From Rubrobacter aplysinae (lineage in GTDB: Bacteria; Actinomycetota; Rubrobacteria; Rubrobacterales; Rubrobacteraceae): DNA of 64,000 bases. Positions 40,453 through 48,462 of this stretch are shown piece after piece. The position numbers were made by a program, and so were the translations under genes. Position 1 is the stretch's first letter, and each line of letters begins with the position of its first letter. Below the pieces are notes generated by a model. It did not search any database, was not told the origin of the DNA, and worked only from the letters and a program-made list of their open reading frames with translations. Location: contig NZ_LEKH01000011.1 of assembly GCF_001029505.1 (NCBI RefSeq), forward strand, positions 1 to 64,000, read 5' to 3'.

Positions 40453-42933
40453 CTATCCCGCTTTCGTCAGTGGTCGCGGCGACTTGCTCGACGAACCCCG
40501 CATCCGCTTCATCTCCGGGTCGAACATCGGCTCCTCAGCCACCGTCGCCGGGTGCCGCTCATCGAAGTACTCGACGGCGAGGCCAGTGCCGGGCTCGGCC
40601 AGTTCCGGCGGCAGCCAGGCGTAGGCGATGCTCTGCCCGAGGCTGTAGCCGTAGGCGGCGCTCGTGACGTAGCCGACGGCGCAGTCGCCGCTCCACACAG
40701 GCTCGCCGCCCATCACGACCTCGCCGTCGTCTACCGTGAGCGGGGCCAGCCTGCGGCGCGGCCCCTCGGCAAAGCGGTTCATCAGGGCCTCCCGGCCCAC
40801 GAACTCGCCCTTGTCCAGCTTCACGGCGAAGCCCAGCCCCGCCTCGTAGGGATCGTGCTCGGTCGTCATGTCGCCGCCGTAGGAGCGGTAGCCCTTCTCC
40901 AGGCGCAGCCCGTTGAACGCCCCACGCCCGCCCGCGACGATTCCGTATGGCTGGCCGGCCTCCCACAGCCGGTCCCAGAGCCTGAGCCCGAGGTCGGCGG
41001 TAGTGTACAGCTCCCAGCCGAGCTCCCCGACGTAGGAGACGCGCAGCGCGAGCACCGGGACCTCACCGACGTATACGTGGCGGCAGTTGAAGAAGCCGAA
41101 GGACTCGTTAGAGAGGTCGTCGGGGCTGATGCTCTGCACCAGATCCCTCGCGTGAGGCCCCCACACCCCGACGCAGCAGGTGCCGGAGGTGGTATCCCGC
41201 ACCTGTACCGTGCCGTCGGCGGGGAGATGCTTTTCGAGCCACACCACGTCGCGCGGGCCGTTGATGCCGAGCTGGAAGCTCTCCTCTCCGGTGCGGGCGA
41301 CGGTAATGTCGCTGCGGATTCCGGCGTTCACGTCCAGCATCAGGGTGTAGACGACCTTACCGACCGGCTTATCCAGCTCGTTGGTGCATAACTTCTGCAA
41401 GTAGTCGAGCGCGCCCGGCCCCCACACCTCGGCGGTCTTGAGGGCGGTCATGTCGAACATGGCGACGCTTTCGCGGGTGGCCCGATGCTCGACCGGGATC
41501 GCCGGGGACCAGTAACGGGCGGCCCACTCGCCGGGCCGGGGCGCCATCTCTTCTTCCGAGGAGGGCAAGTTCGCCTCGTACCACTGCGGGCGCTCCCAGC
41601 CCGAGGCTTCGAGGAAGTACGCGCCGAGCCCCTGCTGACGCGGGTAGAACGGGCTGGTGCGCAGCGGGCGCGGGCTCTCTATGGGCTGCTGCGGGTGGAT
41701 CACGTCGTACACCTCGGAGAAGGACTGCGAGCTGCGCGACACGACGTACTCGGGGCTGCGGGCATGGGCCTCGAAGCGGTTCACATCCGCCCCGGAGACG
41801 TCTATGCTCGGGGCACCCTTAACGAGCCACTCGGCCATCACGCGGCCGACACCCGCGCCGTGCGTGATCCAGACCGCCTCCGCGCTCCAGAAGCCCTTTA
41901 CGCGCCGCGACTCTCCGAGTAGAGGTCCGCCGTCCGGGGTGAACGAGAACAGCCCGTTCATCGTCGAGTCGAACTCCGCGCCTTCCAGGGCGGGCAGCAT
42001 GCGCACCGCCTCTCGCCACGGACCCTCGAAGTCCTCGGGGGTGAACTCCATCATCGAGGGCATGCGCTCGGCGTCGGCGTAGCGTGGGATGTCGTCGGAG
42101 GAGATGGGCATCGCCCGGTGCCGGTAAGAGCCTATGCCGTAGCCTTCGCCGCGCTGGCGGAAGTACATGGAGTGATCCTGGTGGCGGAGCATGACGTGAT
42201 CGGACTCCGAGGTCGTCCCGGCAAGCTCCTCGAGCGGCCCGGTCCACGCGAACTGGTGCTGCATCGGGGTGAGTAGCGGCGTCTCGATGCCGGCCATGCG
42301 CATGATGCGCGGCCCCCACATCCCGGCGCAGCTAAGCACGGTGTTGGTCTCGATCCTGCCCCGGTCCGTCTCCACGGCCCGCACTCGGCCCCGCTCGGCC
42401 TCTATATCCAGTACCTCGGTCTCACCCTGGAACCGCACCCCCTCGGCTTCCGCCCGGCGGGCCATCGCCTCGCAGGCCCTGATGGCCTTGGCGATCCCGT
42501 CCGAAGGCACGTACAACCCGCCGTAGACGTTGTGGTGATCCAGCAGCGGGCTCTTCTCGGCGCATTCCTCGGGCGTGATCAGATGCGCCTCCAGGCCCCA
42601 GGAGCTGGCCAGCCCACGCTTGCGCTTGAGATCGTTCCACCGCTCCGGTGTGGCGGCGACCTCCACGCTGCCGACGTCGTAGAAACAAGGCTCGCCGTCC
42701 AGCTCCAGCTCGGAGTAGTGCCGCACACTATAGGAGGCCAGCGCGGTCGTGGACTTCGAGGCGTTGGTCTGGAACATCAGCCCCGGCGCGTGAGACGTCG
42801 AGCCGCCGGTCTTGAAGAGCGGCCCCTGATCCAGAACCACCACGTCCGTCCGCCCCAGACGCGCCAGGTGCTCCGCCACGGCGCACCCTACGATCCCGGC
42901 CCCGATTATTACAGTATTTGCACTCGTCTCCAC
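40453..42933 (-). CDS. Dimethylglycine oxidase/dehydrogenase-like flavoprotein fused to GcvT folate domain
   Basis: 826 aa, the length of Arthrobacter dimethylglycine oxidase (830). Domains: FAD oxidoreductase (1-370; VIIGAGIVGCAVAEHLARLG and GGSTSHAPGL, with H48 at the covalent flavin position), a linker domain (about 371-430), GcvT (about 435-690; KLCTNELDKPVGKVVYTLML, VSYVGELGWELYTTADLG) and GcvT C-barrel (about 710-800; CAVGYVTSAAYGYSLGQSIA). It removes a methyl group from dimethylglycine or sarcosine and hands the C1 unit to THF through its internal tunnel. GTG start. First gene of the demethylation unit. Confidence 0.9.
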   Translation of the reverse strand: METSANTVIIGAGIVGCAVAEHLARLGRTDVVVLDQGPLFKTGGSTSHAPGLMFQTNASKSTTALASYSVRHYSELELDGEPCFYDVGSVEVAATPERWNDLKRKRGLASSWGLEAHLITPEECAEKSPLLDHHNVYGGLYVPSDGIAKAIRACEAMARRAEAEGVRFQGETEVLDIEAERGRVRAVETDRGRIETNTVLSCAGMWGPRIMRMAGIETPLLTPMQHQFAWTGPLEELAGTTSESDHVMLRHQDHSMYFRQRGEGYGIGSYRHRAMPISSDDIPRYADAERMPSMMEFTPEDFEGPWREAVRMLPALEGAEFDSTMNGLFSFTPDGGPLLGESRRVKGFWSAEAVWITHGAGVGRVMAEWLVKGAPSIDVSGADVNRFEAHARSPEYVVSRSSQSFSEVYDVIHPQQPIESPRPLRTSPFYPRQQGLGAYFLEASGWERPQWYEANLPSSEEEMAPRPGEWAARYWSPAIPVEHRATRESVAMFDMTALKTAEVWGPGALDYLQKLCTNELDKPVGKVVYTLMLDVNAGIRSDITVARTGEESFQLGINGPRDVVWLEKHLPADGTVQVRDTTSGTCCVGVWGPHARDLVQSISPDDLSNESFGFFNCRHVYVGEVPVLALRVSYVGELGWELYTTADLGLRLWDRLWEAGQPYGIVAGGRGAFNGLRLEKGYRSYGGDMTTEHDPYEAGLGFAVKLDKGEFVGREALMNRFAEGPRRRLAPLTVDDGEVVMGGEPVWSGDCAVGYVTSAAYGYSLGQSIAYAWLPPELAEPGTGLAVEYFDERHPATVAEEPMFDPEMKRMRGSSSKSPRPLTKAG

Positions 42934-43045
42934 CTAGAGACCCCCTATAAGACAGCAGGGGGCAGACCGCCGGGCGCCACCAGAGAACCGGACGACCGGC
43001 CTCGTGCAGCTAACGCGGAGCGGCTCCCCCACCCTTACCCCTTGC

Positions 43046-43080
43046 GTTTCGTTTTGGAAAATTGTTTTCCATATTGAAAC
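43046..43080. promoter_or_regulatory. IclR-type 35-bp nested palindrome
   Basis: The core TGGAAAATTGTTTTCCA (43055-43071) is a perfect 7-3-7 repeat, close to the E. coli IclR consensus. Outer arms GTTTC (43046-43050) and GAAAC (43076-43080) sit symmetrically 4 bp outside it. It lies 113 bp before the dimethylglycine oxidase gene, and the IclR gene at the other end of the cluster is the likely binder. Confidence 0.65.
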
Positions 43081-43343
43081 TAGTATCATTCACGACCATC
43101 GAGTTCAAGGGTGAAAAAGCTCACCTCCGGGAAATTTTTTCGATTTTCTTAATATTTGGCCATTTGGCCCATTGGTAGGCGTGTTTATCAGCCTGTATCG
43201 CGGCTTTTTACCGGCCCGGTTCGCGGCTATTTCAAAGCTTTTACGACGTCCAGGGGGCCAACCACGCCCGGAGCCCGGGATAGCCCGGGGAGACACGGGG
43301 ATCATCCGGGGAGCTTTATCCGGCGCCGGCTTCGTACACGATG
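43081..43343. other. Intergenic region between the demethylation cluster and the ilv leader
   Basis: No gene seen. It starts AT-rich (poly-T near 43134 and 43145) and then turns GC-rich with repeated CCCGG units around 43265-43325. TTTGGCC occurs twice near 43156-43171. Confidence 0.4.
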
Positions 43344-43373
43344 TTACGTGCATTACGTGCGTCTGGCACGTAT
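43344..43373 (+). repeat. Clustered TTACGTGC repeats before the ilv promoter
   Basis: TTACGTGC at 43344-43351 and 43353-43360, then an inverted GCACGTA at 43366-43372. The cluster ends 7 bp before the -35 element, a position suited to an activator or repressor. Confidence 0.5.
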
Positions 43374-43379
43374 TATCCC

Positions 43380-43406
43380 TTGACACGCGGGTGCGGCCCA
43401 TATAGT
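43380..43406 (+). promoter_or_regulatory. Candidate ilvBNCE promoter
   Basis: Consensus TTGACA (43380-43385) and TATAGT (43401-43406) with a 15-bp spacer, shorter than ideal. It is placed 35 bp before the leader ORF and about 300 bp before ilvB. Confidence 0.5.
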
Positions 43407-43440
43407 GTTCTTTCCAGCCGTTTGTTAGCGAGTAGCAAGG

Positions 43441-43611
43441 ATGCTCTTGAGCGGAGTTTCTGAAGAGGCGCGGATTTTGGTTTCGGGGGGTCTCCCCGGG
43501 ACGCTGCGCCTGCTCGCGCCACCGATTCACCCACGAGTACCCAGGGATGGCTACGTCCTACCCGCCCTAATTATCGGGGCGGGCCGGGGCCTAGTCATCC
43601 GGTCCGCCTAG
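43441..43611 (+). CDS. Candidate ilv leader peptide (56 aa)
   Basis: A 56-codon ORF, ATG to TAG, between the promoter and ilvB. About 20 of its codons are Leu, Ile or Val, in runs such as ARILVSGG, TLRLLAPP, VLPALIIGAG and RGLVIRSA. It ends two bases before a terminator-like hairpin. Attenuation of ilvBNC by a BCAA-rich leader peptide is known in Corynebacterium and Streptomyces. This peptide is longer than those, and AAGG is a weak ribosome site, so it is a candidate only. Confidence 0.45.
   Translation: MLLSGVSEEARILVSGGLPGTLRLLAPPIHPRVPRDGYVLPALIIGAGRGLVIRSA
43561..43583 (+). promoter_or_regulatory. Hairpin inside the ilv leader ORF
   Basis: CCCGCCC / GGGCGGG, perfect 7-bp stem with a 9-nt loop. 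It spans the ALII codons, so a ribosome held there would open it. It may be the pause or antiterminator part of an attenuator. Confidence 0.45.
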
Positions 43612-43612
43612 A

Positions 43613-43647
43613 GCCGCCGGGGCGTAACCCGTTCCGCGGCCAGTTTT
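43613..43647 (+). terminator. Attenuator terminator-like hairpin before ilvB
   Basis: GCCGC-CGGG pairs with CCCG-(TTCC)-GCGGC (43613-43640), followed by CAGTTTTCT. It starts right after the leader stop and precedes ilvB by about 60 bp. Confidence 0.5.
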
Positions 43648-43703
43648 CTGGACGAGTTTCCTTTGAAGAGCTAGAACAGAGCAAGAAGAGGAATGGGGTA
43701 GCC

Positions 43704-45449
43704 GTGGAGAATACCGCTTTTAAAGATTTGAATAGCCTGAATGTAGAGTACAAGCCGCGCACCGGCAGCGAGGCCATGTGTGAGGCTCTACTGGATGAAG
43801 GTGTTGAGCACCTCTTCGGGTATCCGGGGGGTGCGATCATGCCTTTCTACGACGCCATCTACGACTATCCGCTAAAGCACGTGCTGGTACGCCACGAGCA
43901 GGGCGCCGCCCACGCCGCCGACGGGTACGCCCGGGCGACAAACAGGGTCGGCGTGTGCGTGGCGACGAGTGGCCCCGGAGCGACCAACATCGTCACCGGG
44001 CTGGCGACGGCGCAGATGGACTCCGTGCCGATGGTCGCCGTCACCGGGCAGGTCGGTAGAGGCGCGATGGGCAAGGACTCCTTCCAGGAGACCAACGTGA
44101 TGGGCATGACGCTGCCCTTCACCAAGCACTCGTTCCTCGTCGAGGACCCGGACGAGCTGTACGAGACCATGCGTAGGGCGTTCGAGATCGCCCGCAGCGG
44201 CAGGCCCGGACCCGTGCTCGTGGACGTGCCCAAGGACGTGCAGCAGGCCGCCTGCGCCGCGTCCAACGGCGGCGGAGCCGGATACCGCAGGCTCAGGGAG
44301 GCCGAGCCGCCCGTCTCCCCGCCCGCGCTCGAAGCGGCGGCAACACTGCTCGGTCGGGCCAAGCGTCCGGTCATCCTCGCCGGGCATGGTGTCACGCTCT
44401 CCGGCGCGGAGAAGGAGCTCAGGCTGCTCGCCGAGCGCAGCGGCGCGCCCGTCTCGACGACGCTGCTCGGGATCAGCGCCTTCCCCGAGGCGCATCCGCT
44501 GTATATAGGGTGGCCCGGCATGCACGGCCAGGCCTCGGTGAACCGGGCCATAGACAAGGCGGACCTCATCTTCGCCGTCGGGATGCGCTTCGACGACAGG
44601 ATCACGGGCGACCCCTCCCGGTTCGCCCCGAACGCGAAGGTCGTGCACATAGACGCCGACCCCGCCGAGCTCGGCAAGGTCATAAAGCCTACCGTCGGCA
44701 TCGCCGCCGACGCGAGGATAGCCCTGCGCGGCGTGCTGGAGCATTTCGACGCCGACCCCGAGAAGCGGCTGCAGGGCTGCGCAGATTGGGTGGCCGAGAT
44801 CTCCGAGTCCCAGAAGCCGGAACAGCGCCGGGAGGACAAGGCTCGCGGCGAGTACGGCCCGGTCCGGATAATGGACGCGATCCGGGAGGCCGCCGGCCCC
44901 GACCTGCGGGTCGTCACCGACGTCGGCCAGCATCAGATGTGGGCGGCGCAGTTCTTCAAGTTCAACAAGCACAACACCCACATCACGAGCGGCGGGCTCG
45001 GCACGATGGGCTTCTCGCTGCCCGCTGCAATGGGCGTCGCCTTCGCCTACCCGGACGACCCGGTGTGGATCATCGCCGGTGACGGCAGCTTCCAGATGAA
45101 CATCCAGGAACTCGCCACCATCCGGGACTTCGGGCTGAACATAAAGGTAGCCATCCTCAACAACGGCTATCTCGGCATGGTGCGGCAGTGGCAGCACTTC
45201 TTCCACAAGGACCGCTACTCGGAGACTCCGATCACCGGGCCGGAGTACCCGCAGCTCGCCGCCGCCTACGGTCTCGCCGGACGGGCGGTGAACCCCGGCG
45301 ACGACGTCGAGGAGGCCGTGCGCTGGGCCGAGGATCAGAACGGCTGCACGATACTCGACTTCCGCATAGATCCGGAGGCGAACGTGTATCCCATGATCCC
45401 GTCCGGCGCGAGCGTGAACGAGATCATAGAAGCGCACGAGGGTGAGTAA
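43704..45449 (+). CDS. ilvB: Acetolactate synthase large subunit
   Basis: 581 aa, GTG start; an ATG at 43693 is followed by a stop. ThDP enzyme: catalytic Glu in VLVRHEQGAAHAADGYAR, VATSGPGATNIVTGLATAQM, and the Mg/ThDP motif GDGSFQMNIQELATI with NNGYLGMVRQWQ near 470. It joins two pyruvates to 2-acetolactate, or pyruvate and 2-oxobutyrate to acetohydroxybutyrate, for Val, Leu and Ile. First gene of ilvBNCE. The N-terminal 20 residues before TGSEAMCEAL are not conserved. Confidence 0.95.
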   Translation: MENTAFKDLNSLNVEYKPRTGSEAMCEALLDEGVEHLFGYPGGAIMPFYDAIYDYPLKHVLVRHEQGAAHAADGYARATNRVGVCVATSGPGATNIVTGLATAQMDSVPMVAVTGQVGRGAMGKDSFQETNVMGMTLPFTKHSFLVEDPDELYETMRRAFEIARSGRPGPVLVDVPKDVQQAACAASNGGGAGYRRLREAEPPVSPPALEAAATLLGRAKRPVILAGHGVTLSGAEKELRLLAERSGAPVSTTLLGISAFPEAHPLYIGWPGMHGQASVNRAIDKADLIFAVGMRFDDRITGDPSRFAPNAKVVHIDADPAELGKVIKPTVGIAADARIALRGVLEHFDADPEKRLQGCADWVAEISESQKPEQRREDKARGEYGPVRIMDAIREAAGPDLRVVTDVGQHQMWAAQFFKFNKHNTHITSGGLGTMGFSLPAAMGVAFAYPDDPVWIIAGDGSFQMNIQELATIRDFGLNIKVAILNNGYLGMVRQWQHFFHKDRYSETPITGPEYPQLAAAYGLAGRAVNPGDDVEEAVRWAEDQNGCTILDFRIDPEANVYPMIPSGASVNEIIEAHEGE

Positions 45450-45451
45450 GG

Positions 45452-45994
45452 GTGAGTAGATCCCGCGGGCCGTCCGGCGGGGCGGCCTCCGGTAAAAACA
45501 CCGGCAACAGCGGTCAGAAACTTCCTTACGGTTTCCTTACCGGCTCGGCGGATAACGCCGTGGAGGTCCGGCTGAAGGGCGACTCGACCGCCCTCACCCG
45601 CTTCGTAATGACGCTCCAAAACAAGCGCATGCCTCTGCGCGGACTTACTATGGGCCGCGACGGCGAGGGGATCAGGCTGACGCTCCTCGTGGAGGGCGAC
45701 GAGGAGTCCGCCCGCCGCTACACCACGCTGCTCTCGGGGCTTGAAGACGTGCGCGGCATAGAGGCCACGAAAGACACTCTCCAGGTCGTGCTGGTGAAAT
45801 TCTCACCCGGAACCACGGAAGATAGGTGGCGTGAGAGCGCAGAACGGCACGGCGTGCGGGCGCACGAGTCCGGGGGTACGATCGTGGCCTCCGGCCAGCC
45901 GGAGAGCGTCGAGGAGTGGCTCGGCGGATTAGACGGAATCGAGGAAGCGATCAGGCTCGGGCCGACGGCCCGGCCCGGGAACGGAGGAGAATAG
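45452..45994 (+). CDS. ilvN: Acetolactate synthase small (regulatory) subunit, divergent
   Basis: 180 aa, GTG start 2 bp after ilvB. After a Ser/Gly-rich start (1-30), residues about 36-105 have an ACT-domain pattern ([60 protein letters not shown]). The rest resembles the IlvN C-domain with VVLVKFSPG in place of the usual ELALIKV. The usual first-ACT valine-site segment (NRPGVLARV) is replaced, so feedback control may differ. The call rests on position plus fold pattern. Confidence 0.75.
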   Translation: MSRSRGPSGGAASGKNTGNSGQKLPYGFLTGSADNAVEVRLKGDSTALTRFVMTLQNKRMPLRGLTMGRDGEGIRLTLLVEGDEESARRYTTLLSGLEDVRGIEATKDTLQVVLVKFSPGTTEDRWRESAERHGVRAHESGGTIVASGQPESVEEWLGGLDGIEEAIRLGPTARPGNGGE

Positions 45995-45995
45995 T

Positions 45996-46988
<993 letters not shown>

Positions 46989-47004
46989 GCCGGAGGGTTA
47001 GACG

Positions 47005-47982
47005 ATGACGGACCAGACACAGCAAAGAGAGCGCAAGGCGTTTACCGCCTCGGACGCCGACTGGATGTATCACGGCGGCGGGTACGTGAGGATGGGCGGC
47101 GTGCGTCTCTCGCCCGCCACCCACGGTCTCAACTACGGCACCGGCGTCTTTGAAGGAATCAGGGCGTACTGGAACGAGCAGAAAGAGACGCTACAGGTCC
47201 TCAAGCTGCGCGAGCACTACGAGCGGTTCGAGCAGTCCTGCAAGCTCCTCCGCATAGACCTGCCGCACACGATAGACGAGCTGTGCGACATAACCATCGA
47301 GGTGCTAAAGAAAAACGCCCCGCGCGAGGACACCTACATCCGGCCGCTGGCGTACAAGTCCGCCACCGCCATCGGCGTGAAGTTGGCGCTGGACGCCGAG
47401 CTCTCCATATTCACCGTGCCGATGGGCAACTACGTCGAGCTTACCGGCCTGAGGTGCGCCGTTAGCTCGTGGCGGCGGACCTCGGACAACGCCATACCGG
47501 CCCGCGCAAAGCTTACCGGCTCGTACATAAACACCGCGCTCGCCGTGGACGAGGCGCAAAGAGGCGGCTACGACGACGCCATCTTCCTCACGGAGGACGG
47601 GCAGGTATCGGAGGCCAGCGCCGCGAACATCTTTATCGTGCGCAAGGGCGCGCTCTCCACCCCGACCGGCACGGCGGACATCCTGGAGGGCATAACCAGA
47701 GACGCGGTCATGGATCTTGCCCGCAGAGAGCTGGACATACCGGTGATCGCCCGCGACGTGGACCGCACCGAGCTGTACGCCGCTGACGAGGTATTTCTGA
47801 CGGGCACGGGTTTCCAGATCGCACCCGTCACCGAGATAGACGGCCGCGTGATCGGTAGCGGCAAGGTCGGGCCGGTGGCTGAGCGGCTGCAGGAACTGTA
47901 CTTCCGCGCCGCCCGCGGCGAGAACCCCGACTACGCCGACTGGACCGTCGCCGTAGACGTTGCGAATGGTTCACGGGACTGA
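47005..47982 (+). CDS. ilvE: Branched-chain amino acid aminotransferase
   Basis: 325 aa, ATG after GGAGGG. Fold type IV PLP aminotransferase: HGLNYGTGVFEGIRAYW, RPLAYKSATAIGV, PLP Lys in PARAKLTGSYINTALAVDEA, and FLTEDGQVSEASAANIFIVR. It performs the last step of Val, Leu and Ile synthesis. Follows ilvC by 16 bp. The C-terminal IGSGKVGPVAERLQELYFRA is typical. Confidence 0.93.
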   Translation: MTDQTQQRERKAFTASDADWMYHGGGYVRMGGVRLSPATHGLNYGTGVFEGIRAYWNEQKETLQVLKLREHYERFEQSCKLLRIDLPHTIDELCDITIEVLKKNAPREDTYIRPLAYKSATAIGVKLALDAELSIFTVPMGNYVELTGLRCAVSSWRRTSDNAIPARAKLTGSYINTALAVDEAQRGGYDDAIFLTEDGQVSEASAANIFIVRKGALSTPTGTADILEGITRDAVMDLARRELDIPVIARDVDRTELYAADEVFLTGTGFQIAPVTEIDGRVIGSGKVGPVAERLQELYFRAARGENPDYADWTVAVDVANGSRD

Positions 47983-47996
47983 GATACTAAAAGCAT

Positions 47997-48200
47997 ATGA
48001 GTATGAGTCATAAAGCCCCTGCAATAGTTACTCTTCTGAGCGGTTTAACTTGGTTTCTTTACTTCCTGGTGACCGGCTTTGAGTCAAGTACGTTGATCTC
48101 GAACGTCTTGCAGGGCGCTTTTATATTCGCGGCAGCGCTCTTGTTCGGATACATCGTAGGGCTCGCGTTGAATGTCGATACTCTGGCAGGAAAAGACTAA
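47997..48200 (+). CDS. Small hypothetical membrane protein
   Basis: 67 aa with two hydrophobic helices (about 9-27 and 38-59) and a short charged end. It starts 14 bp after ilvE without a clear ribosome site, is less GC-rich than its neighbours, and ends just before the leu leader ORF. Family unknown. Confidence 0.55.
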   Translation: MSMSHKAPAIVTLLSGLTWFLYFLVTGFESSTLISNVLQGAFIFAAALLFGYIVGLALNVDTLAGKD

Positions 48201-48201
48201 G

Positions 48202-48351
48202 GTGTACTCAGTGAGCCTTGAAACCTCTCATGGTCTCCAGAACCACGCCACTGGGGCAAAGCTGCGACTACTACGACTAGCCGGGGTGGACCGCGGTCTC
48301 CCCGGCCTCCGCAGCCGGCACGCCAGGCGAATTATCCGTCCCGGCGTCTAG
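48202..48351 (+). CDS. Candidate leu leader peptide (49 aa, Leu-Arg rich)
   Basis: ORF from GTG 48202 to TAG 48349-48351. Codons 21-26 read CTG CGA CTA CTA CGA CTA (Leu-Arg-Leu-Leu-Arg-Leu); CTA is little used in the neighbouring genes. A GCCGGGG / CCCCGGC hairpin starts right after these codons. Stalling at Leu codons is the usual signal of leuA attenuation in actinobacteria. A shorter form could begin at GTG 48211; neither start has a strong ribosome site. Confidence 0.5.
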   Translation: MYSVSLETSHGLQNHATGAKLRLLRLAGVDRGLPGLRSRHARRIIRPGV

Positions 48352-48356
48352 CCGGG
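48280..48356 (+). promoter_or_regulatory. leuA attenuator-like alternating hairpins
   Basis: Segment 1 GCCGGGG (48280-48286) pairs with segment 2 CCCCGGC (48300-48306). Segment 3 CCCGGC (48340-48345) pairs with segment 4 GCCGGG (48351-48356). Segments 1 and 4 share sequence, as do 2 and 3, so 1:2 plus 3:4 competes with 2:4. No T-run follows, so the output may be Rho or translation rather than intrinsic termination. Confidence 0.45.
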
Positions 48357-48462
48357 CGGGGCCTGTACCGAGTCTCTGTGGCCACCTAAAACACCAGGTC
48401 TAAAAGCCGTAGCATCGAAAGTCTTACGAGCCTTGGCTGTATAGAAGAATAGGAGAGAGGTT

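Noticed and set aside
43441-43703. T-box riboswitch before ilvB
   Set aside because: I found no T-box core (AGGGTGGnACCGCG-like) or specifier-loop layout; a peptide leader explains the region better.
43872-45437. 521-codon open frame antisense to ilvB
   Set aside because: It mirrors the GC-rich codon pattern of ilvB, has no family motif and no ribosome site. It is a shadow frame.
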